A stretch of DNA of 64,000 bases from Acidobacteria bacterium RIFCSPLOWO2_12_FULL_66_21 (GTDB lineage: Bacteria; Acidobacteriota; Vicinamibacteria; Vicinamibacterales; 2-12-FULL-66-21), in the NCBI GenBank assembly GCA_001767455.1, contig MELC01000038.1, positions 262,581 through 326,580 of the forward strand, written 5' to 3'. This document shows positions 58,765 through 64,000 of this stretch, piece by piece. Every line of letters starts with the position of its first letter. Within the stretch, counting starts at the first letter, position 1. A program made the translations under genes and the position numbers. Under the pieces are notes generated by a model, which was not told where the DNA came from, did no database searches, and saw nothing but the letters and a program-made list of their open reading frames with translations.

Positions 58765-61755
58765 ATGGTTCTGGAGTTGGGTAGAAGACGGCAAATCGTT
58801 GTTGCGCTGATTGTTACGGCAGCGTTCGGTATCGAGGGAACCGGCGCGTCCACCACGGCAGATGAAGGCCAGGCGCAACCTGCAGCCAGGCTCACGTCGT
58901 ACGTGAACCCGTTCATCGGCACCGGCGGGCACGGGCACACGTACCCGGGACCGTCGATGCCGTTCGGCATGATCCAGCCCGGACCGGATACGCGTCTCAC
59001 CGGGTGGGACGGGTGCTCCGGCTACCACTACAGCGACACGCGCATCTTCGGGTTCTCGCACACGCATCTGAGCGGCACCGGCATTCCCGACTATGCGGAC
59101 GTGCTCGTGATGCCGACGACGGGCGTCGCGCGGCTGCGTAACGGCGCGGACGGACAGCCTGGCTACGCCTCCTCGTTCAGCCACGACGACGAGGTCGCGG
59201 CGGCCGGCTATTACGCCGTCACGTTGAGGGATTACGGCATCCGCGCGGAGTTGACGGCGACGGTGCGCGCGGCGATGCACCGGTACACATTCCCCAGGGG
59301 ACACGCGTCGCACGTCGTGCTCGACCTCGAGCATCGCGACGAGGTGACGGACGCCTCCGTCGACATCGTGAGCGACACCGAGGTCACGGGCCTCCGGCGC
59401 TCGACCGGATGGGCGCGCGACCAGACGGTCTACTTCGCGCTGCGCTTCTCGCGCCCGTTCTCGTCGGGCGGGCTCGCGCTCGACGATCGGCTGGCTCCCG
59501 GCCGACGCAGCGCGCGCGGCAGCAAGCTGAAAGCGATCTTCGACTTCGGCGACGGCGGCGGATCGCTGCTTCTCAAGATCGGGATCTCCGCCGTGAGCGC
59601 CGACGGTGCGCGCACGAACCTCGACACGGAGCTGGCCGGCTGGGATTTCGACGCGGCGCGCCAGGCGGCTGACGCCGCCTGGGAAGCGGAGCTGTCGAAG
59701 ATCCGCGTCGAAGGAGGCACGCGCGACGAGCGCGTCAGGTTCTACTCGGCGCTCTATCATTCCATGCTCACGCCGAACGTCTACATGGACGCGGACGGGC
59801 GCTATCGCGGCCGCGATCAGAAGATTCACACGGCCGAGGGCTTCACCTACTACACGGTCTTCTCGCTCTGGGACACGTTCCGGGCGCTGCACCCGCTGCT
59901 GGCGATCGTCGATCGCGCGCGCACGCGCGACTTCGTGCAGACGTTCCTCCGGCAATACCGGGAAGGCGGACGGCTGCCGGTGTGGGAGCTGGCGGCGAAC
60001 GAAACCGACACGATGATCGGCTACCACGCGGTGCCGGTCATCGCCGACGCCATCGCGAAAGGGATCGACGGCTTCGATCGCGAGCTGGCATTCGCCGCCA
60101 TGAAGCACAGCGCCGAGGAGGATCGCCTCGGGCTGGCCGCCTACAAGCGCGACGGCTTCATCGACGGGCGTGAGGAATCCGAGAGCGTCTCGCGCACGCT
60201 GGAGTATGGCTACGACGACTGGACGATCGCGCAGGTGGCGCGCCGGCTCGGCCACGCGGATGACCACGCGCGCTACGTTCGCCGCGCGCAGGCCTACAAG
60301 CACCTCTTCGATCCATCCACGGGGTTCATGCGCGCGCGCGTGGACGGCTTCTGGCTCTCACCGTTCGATCCGAGCGAGGTCAACAACTACTACACCGAGG
60401 GGAACGCCTGGCAATACAGTTTCTTCGTGCCGCACGACGTCGAAGGCCTCATGCGCCTGATGGGCGGCCCCGGGCGGTTCGCGCGGAAGCTCGATGATTT
60501 GTTCTCCGCGAGCAGCAAGACGACCGGGCGCGAGCAGGCGGACATCACCGGCCTCATCGGCCAGTACGCGCACGGCAACGAGCCGAGCCACCACATGGCG
60601 TACCTCTATGCGTACGCGGGCCAGCCCTGGAAGACCCAGGAGATGGCACGCCGCATCGTCGACACGCTGTATGGATCGGGGCCCGACGGGCTCGCGGGCA
60701 ACGAGGACTGCGGGCAGATGAGCGCGTGGTACGTGCTGAGCGCAATGGGCTTCTACCCGGTGACCCCGGGCTCGACAGAGTACGTCGTCGGAAGCCCGCT
60801 GTTCGAGCGCGCGACCATCCGGCTGGAGAGCGGCCGCGAGTTCACCATCCGCGCGCGCGGCGTGTCGGCCGCGGCAAAGTACGTTCAGCGGGCGACGCTG
60901 AACGGATCGCCTTACGACAAGGCGTTTCTCGATCACGACACCATTGCCGCCGGCGGCGAAATCGTGTTCGACATGGGCACTTCGCCGAACACCGGCTGGG
61001 GCTCTCGCCCATCGTCGCGCCCGCGCGCCGCCATCGAGGACGGCCTCGTCGTGGGCGCGCCATTCATCGCGAGCGGCAGACAGTTGTTTCGTGGCACACA
61101 GGAGGTGACGCTCGGCGCCGCGGCAACGGGCGCGGAGATTCGCTACACGGTTGACGGCAGCGCGCCGGGCGCGGCGTCCCCCCGCTACGCCCGCCCTGTC
61201 ACCGTGAGCGACAGCATCACCCTTCGAGCCGTCGCGCATCACTCCGGAGCATCGAGCCCGGCCATCACCGCGGTCTTCCGCCGCCTACCCGAGTACCCGC
61301 GGATTGCCCTGAGCGCGCGCTATGCGCCGCAGTATGGCGCGGGAGGCGACGACGCGCTCGTCGACGGACTGCGGGGCAACAACAACTTCAGGGTCGGACG
61401 GTGGCAGGGCTATCTTGGGACCGGCCTCGACGCGACGCTCGACTTCGGCGCGCCGCGCGAGATCCGCCACGTGGCCATGGGGTTCCTGCAGGACGCCGGC
61501 TCGTGGATCCTCATGCCGCGCCGCGTCGTCGTTCTCGCGTCCGACGACGGAGTGGCGTACAGGTCCGTCGGTGAGATCGCGAACACCGTCCCGGAGCGCG
61601 AGATGACTCCCGTGACCCGGGATTTCGCGCTCGACGTCGCCGTGCGGGCGCGCTTCATCCGCCTGCACGTGGAGCGCTACGGCAAGCTGCCCGAGTGGCA
61701 CCCCGGCGCCGGGAACGAGGCGTGGTTCTTCGCCGATGAGATCGTGTTCCGCTGA
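58765..61755 (+). CDS. GH92 alpha-mannosidase with chitobiase-like and F5/8C-like domains
   Basis: This 996-residue secreted glycosidase starts at the ATG behind AGGAGG. A signal peptide covers about 1-29. The GH92 domain (about 45-770) has V-N-P-F-I-G-T-G-G-H-G-H-T-Y-P-G-P, A-N-E-T-D-T-M-I-G-Y-H-A-V-P-V, the calcium-site G-N-E-P-S-H-H-M and G-N-E-D-C-G-Q-M-S-A-W. A chitobiase C-terminal-like module follows (I-R-Y-T-V-D-G-S-A-P), then a discoidin-type carbohydrate-binding domain to the end. GH92 enzymes are calcium-dependent exo-alpha-mannosidases acting on alpha-1,2-, 1,3- or other linkages. It is monocistronic. Confidence 0.95.
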   Translation: MVLELGRRRQIVVALIVTAAFGIEGTGASTTADEGQAQPAARLTSYVNPFIGTGGHGHTYPGPSMPFGMIQPGPDTRLTGWDGCSGYHYSDTRIFGFSHTHLSGTGIPDYADVLVMPTTGVARLRNGADGQPGYASSFSHDDEVAAAGYYAVTLRDYGIRAELTATVRAAMHRYTFPRGHASHVVLDLEHRDEVTDASVDIVSDTEVTGLRRSTGWARDQTVYFALRFSRPFSSGGLALDDRLAPGRRSARGSKLKAIFDFGDGGGSLLLKIGISAVSADGARTNLDTELAGWDFDAARQAADAAWEAELSKIRVEGGTRDERVRFYSALYHSMLTPNVYMDADGRYRGRDQKIHTAEGFTYYTVFSLWDTFRALHPLLAIVDRARTRDFVQTFLRQYREGGRLPVWELAANETDTMIGYHAVPVIADAIAKGIDGFDRELAFAAMKHSAEEDRLGLAAYKRDGFIDGREESESVSRTLEYGYDDWTIAQVARRLGHADDHARYVRRAQAYKHLFDPSTGFMRARVDGFWLSPFDPSEVNNYYTEGNAWQYSFFVPHDVEGLMRLMGGPGRFARKLDDLFSASSKTTGREQADITGLIGQYAHGNEPSHHMAYLYAYAGQPWKTQEMARRIVDTLYGSGPDGLAGNEDCGQMSAWYVLSAMGFYPVTPGSTEYVVGSPLFERATIRLESGREFTIRARGVSAAAKYVQRATLNGSPYDKAFLDHDTIAAGGEIVFDMGTSPNTGWGSRPSSRPRAAIEDGLVVGAPFIASGRQLFRGTQEVTLGAAATGAEIRYTVDGSAPGAASPRYARPVTVSDSITLRAVAHHSGASSPAITAVFRRLPEYPRIALSARYAPQYGAGGDDALVDGLRGNNNFRVGRWQGYLGTGLDATLDFGAPREIRHVAMGFLQDAGSWILMPRRVVVLASDDGVAYRSVGEIANTVPEREMTPVTRDFALDVAVRARFIRLHVERYGKLPEWHPGAGNEAWFFADEIVFR

Positions 61756-61782
61756 CGAGATTCAATGGAACCTCCCCTCCTC

Positions 61783-61925
61783 CCCTGCTCTGTGATCTTT
61801 CGTGATCCCCAGGTCAGAGAATCGGCCTCCCCTCCCTTCCCTGCTCCTGTGATCGTTCGTGATCCCCAGGCAAGAGAATCGGCCTCCCGTCCTTCCCTGC
61901 TCCTGTGATCGTTCGTGATCCCGGC
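61783..61925 (+). repeat. Tandem repeat of about 57 bp, two and a half copies
   Basis: Units contain CCTGCTCCTGTGATCGTTCG, then TGATCCCCAGG and GAGAATCGGCCTCCC. The GTGATC landmark recurs at 61792, 61849 and 61905 (57- and 56-base steps). The tract fills most of the gap after the GH92 gene and holds no gene. Confidence 0.85.
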
Positions 61926-62031
61926 CAGCGTGCAGCGGCTGTCGTCTGAATCCAGGCACCATGTCTCCAGACCGACCACGATTGTTGTTTGTCGCAAGAC
62001 TGGACCATAATTCCAACGGTAAGGAGCGAGG

Positions 62032-63105
62032 ATGACAAAATCCCGGCGGCTGCTGGCCGTGGCGGCCGCGCTGAGCGTGACGATTTGTGGCGGAACCGCG
62101 GCGGCGCAGACCGTGATGGCGAGAGGCGTGCCCGCGGGCGAGCAGGTCGAGGTGATCCTGAACGGCAAGCCGGTCGGCTCCGCGCCGGCGGGCGAGACGG
62201 GCGATGCGACCATCCCATTCAGCTTGCGCACAAGTCTCGGCAAGGCCGAGATCGACGCCAACGTTTACGTCGACGCGTGCGAGAAGACGCACCGGATCTT
62301 CATCGTGGAGATCGGCGGTCCGCTGCCGGCCGAGGGCACCTGCAATCTCAGGAACATTCCGGGCGTGTACTGGGTTCGTCCGGTGAATACGATCGTGGTG
62401 ACCAACATCACGGCCGCGGCCCCCTCGCTGCTGCTCATCAAGGGCTCCTATGCGCCGCCGCTGCCGGGGCACGAGAACGACGCCGTCCCGCCACGGCTGT
62501 TTCCCGGGGGGTTGATCCTGTTCGGCGGCGGCGGGTTCTTCAAGACGAGGGACGTGACGGCTGTCGCATGCGGCAATCTCACCGATTGCTCAGGACGCGA
62601 GTCGGGACTGGGTTTCACCGCGGGCGCCGAATACCGGATCAACCGGTACTTCTCAGCGGAAGGCAGCTACATGCAGCCGCGGACCGCCAAAGTGAACGGC
62701 GGCAGCAGCAACTATCGCTTCACGACCGAACAGAAGACCCACGCCTTTGCGGTGACCGGAAAGGTCGGCGCCCCGATCGGCATCGGGAAGGTGTACGCGC
62801 GGGCCGGGACCATCTTCCACCAGGCGAAGATCGCCACGACGCAGACGCAGGACGAGCGGACCGTGACGGTCGATGACGTGCCGTACACGTTTCCCGCCGG
62901 TACGCAGACGCTCGAAGTCAAGACCGACGGATGGGGCTGGCTGTTCGGCGGCGGGTTGGAGCTCTGGGTCTCGCCGGGCGTCGCGCTTTACGGCGAGTTC
63001 GGGTACGGCTCGCTGAAGGGGGCAGACATCGGCGGGGGCGAGACGAAGATCGTCGATCGTTTGACGTCGGCGGTGGTCGGCCTCAGGGTGCACATCGGCA
63101 GGTAG
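62032..63105 (+). CDS. Outer-membrane beta-barrel protein of unknown function
   Basis: This 357-residue protein starts at the ATG behind AAGGAG. The signal peptide ends G-T-A-A-A-Q. Residues ~27-140 form a soluble beta domain with V-P-A-G-E-Q-V-E-V-I-L-N-G-K-P-V. From about 160 an eight-strand porin-like barrel follows (G-L-I-L-F-G-G-G-G-F-F, S-A-E-G-S-Y-M-Q-P, W-G-W-L-F-G-G-G-L-E-L-W and V-A-L-Y-G-E-F-G-Y-G). It ends V-G-L-R-V-H-I-G-R. It is convergent with the FKBP gene. Confidence 0.8.
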   Translation: MTKSRRLLAVAAALSVTICGGTAAAQTVMARGVPAGEQVEVILNGKPVGSAPAGETGDATIPFSLRTSLGKAEIDANVYVDACEKTHRIFIVEIGGPLPAEGTCNLRNIPGVYWVRPVNTIVVTNITAAAPSLLLIKGSYAPPLPGHENDAVPPRLFPGGLILFGGGGFFKTRDVTAVACGNLTDCSGRESGLGFTAGAEYRINRYFSAEGSYMQPRTAKVNGGSSNYRFTTEQKTHAFAVTGKVGAPIGIGKVYARAGTIFHQAKIATTQTQDERTVTVDDVPYTFPAGTQTLEVKTDGWGWLFGGGLELWVSPGVALYGEFGYGSLKGADIGGGETKIVDRLTSAVVGLRVHIGR

Positions 63106-63115
63106 CCGCGCCCCG

Positions 63116-63568
63116 CTACTCCGGGTCTTTCACCTCGAGCAGATCGACCTCGAAGAGCAACGTCGCGAACGGCGGAATGGCGAACGTCCGCACGCCGCCG
63201 TAGGCCATCGACGACGGGATCACCAGCCTGCGCAGGCCCCCGACGCGCAATCCGACCAACCCGTCGTCCCAGCCCTTGATCACCTGGCCGGCGCCGAGCG
63301 TGAAGGTGAACGGCGCGCTGCCGATCGACGAGTCGAAGACCAATCCCTTCTGATCGGGCTTCGATGGGTCGTACAGCCACCCTGTGTAGTTGACCGTCAG
63401 GAGCTTCCCGCTGGCGGCCTCCGTCCCCGCGCCCGCGCGCAGATCGGTCTGGCTGAACGCCACCGAGGTCGGGCTCGTTGGCGAATTGCTGCACCCGGAG
63501 GATGCCGTCAGCGCGATGAGGCACCCGACTGTGGCGACCGTCCGATAGGTCCACTGCATGCGAATCAC
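63116..63568 (-). CDS. FKBP-type peptidyl-prolyl isomerase lipoprotein
   Basis: This 150-residue protein starts with a GTG behind AGGAGA. The signal peptide ends S-S-G-C-S with a lipobox-type Cys. The FKBP domain (about 40-148) has V-N-Y-T-G-W-L-Y-D, V-F-D-S-S-I, V-I-K-G-W-D-D-G-L and I-P-S-S-M-A-Y-G, which line the active site. It catalyses cis-trans isomerisation at proline and may assist folding of exported proteins. Confidence 0.93.
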   Translation of the reverse strand: MIRMQWTYRTVATVGCLIALTASSGCSNSPTSPTSVAFSQTDLRAGAGTEAASGKLLTVNYTGWLYDPSKPDQKGLVFDSSIGSAPFTFTLGAGQVIKGWDDGLVGLRVGGLRRLVIPSSMAYGGVRTFAIPPFATLLFEVDLLEVKDPE

Positions 63569-63600
63569 GAAATCTCCTGGCCGCGGAACCGGACTAACAA

Positions 63601-63633
63601 GACTAACGACTATCGACGAACGACTATCGACTG
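63601..63633. repeat. GACTATCGAC/GACTAACGAC tract
   Basis: Short imperfect repeats upstream of the FKBP gene match the tract at 40927-40950 in unit sequence. Confidence 0.6.
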
Positions 63634-63720
63634 ACGATCCGGCTGTCTGATTATCTTACGAAAGGGCCCGGCCCGCAGTAAACTGGCGCCGCGGATACCC
63701 ACTGAAAATACAACCACGGA

Positions 63721-63802
63721 AGTACACGGAATAACACTGATTTTCTTGTACACGGAATAACACCGATTCTCTTGTGGACGGAATAACACTGATTTTCTTG
63801 TG
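63721..63802 (+). repeat. 26-bp tandem repeat x3
   Basis: Three units carry GGAATAACACTGATTTTCTT at 26-base steps (63728, 63754 and 63780). They are AT-rich, unlike the flanks, and end three bases before the next start codon, so they occupy the promoter region. Confidence 0.88.
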
Positions 63803-63804
63803 AT

Positions 63805-64000
63805 ATGTCCGAGTTCACGCGGCGGCGGTTCTTGTCGGCAGGCGCGGCCTGGTCGGCGGCCTTCCCGTTTGTTCGGGGCGTCGATCTGGCCTGGCAGCCC
63901 CCGCGTGCCCGGCCTGCCCCTCGGCCGCTCGTCACTTTTGACGAACCAGGCTTCCCCGTGGTCGACGCCGCCCCTCTGCGCGCGGTCCCGGGGGCGCGCG
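63805..64000 (+). CDS. Tat-exported protein, 5' part (runs off window)
   Basis: An ATG at 63805 opens a frame to the window end. The N-terminus S-E-F-T-R-R-R-F-L-S-A-G-A-A-W-S-A-A-F-P is a twin-arginine signal (T-R-R-R-F-L plus a hydrophobic Ala-rich stretch). Residues after it (L-V-T-F-D-E-P-G-F-P-V-V-D-A-A) resemble no family I can name from so short a piece. Proteins with such signals are often cofactor-containing or folded hydrolases. No ribosome site precedes the ATG; tandem repeats do. Confidence 0.7.
   Translation, partial: MSEFTRRRFLSAGAAWSAAFPFVRGVDLAWQPPRARPAPRPLVTFDEPGFPVVDAAPLRAVPGAR

Noticed and set aside
61783-61925. Possible CRISPR or riboswitch
   Set aside because: The copies are directly adjacent, without unique spacers, and follow a gene end rather than preceding a regulated gene.

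Overview
The window is about 64 kb of GC-rich, densely coded bacterial chromosome. Gene content points to Acidobacteriota, probably the Vicinamibacteria lineage. The pointers are two PadR plus ADOP-type MacB/FtsX permease pairs, a very large Oar-like TonB-dependent receptor with a carboxypeptidase-like N-terminal domain, a CRTAC1/FG-GAP protein, many orphan two-component systems and short interspersed repeats of a kind common in that phylum. This placement is inference; no rRNA is present. The only RNA gene seen is tRNA-Lys(CTT).

Layout. 0-3 kb: the 3' end of katG, a broken HigB toxin with an intact HigA antitoxin, a DUF433 antitoxin-like gene, a DUF4386 membrane protein, a GIY-YIG protein and the tRNA. 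3-13.8 kb: yaeQ, a membrane/TPR protein, PadR-ADOP pair 1, an OmpA-family coiled-coil protein, a GspE/PilB ATPase, a secreted protein and a DinB protein. 13.8-20.3 kb: a KdpDE-like two-component pair divergent from a KimA-type K+ transporter, then a CRTAC1 protein and an M29-like aminopeptidase. 20.3-26.3 kb: an ankyrin-repeat gene flanked by a full and a partial copy of one small gene, then PadR-ADOP pair 2. 26.4-31 kb: a PAS histidine kinase divergent from a LysR regulator, a small membrane peptide, a PiT phosphate transporter and a zinc-ribbon protein. 31-38.9 kb: a minus-strand cluster of a secreted repeat-like protein, a LytS/LytTR two-component pair and two large proteins of unknown role. 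One of these has a glycine-zipper and an acidic linker, the other is a 1067-residue metallophosphoesterase. 39-44.8 kb: a DEAD-box helicase convergent with the TonB receptor. 45-50.2 kb: two paralogous NarL-type kinase/regulator pairs. 50.2-52.7 kb: otsA and otsB, divergent. 53-58.5 kb: a phosphate operon (phosphate porin, pstS, pstC, pstA, pstB, phoU) behind an 11-bp-periodic PHO-box-like array. 58.7-64 kb: a GH92 mannosidase, an outer-membrane barrel protein, an FKBP lipoprotein and the start of a Tat-exported protein.

How the genes fit together. The coherent functions are nutrient and ion uptake (K+ through KimA, phosphate through PiT and Pst, glycans through GH92 and the TonB receptor), osmotic protection (trehalose) and a high density of signal transduction. 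The best candidate for an undescribed system is the two-gene unit at 31032-36187, read in the same direction as the LytS/LytTR pair upstream. A second theme is gene erosion: C-terminal remnants of a HigB toxin, a NarL-type regulator, an OmpR-type regulator and a second kimA sit in intergenic gaps, and short tandem repeats lie at several gene ends.
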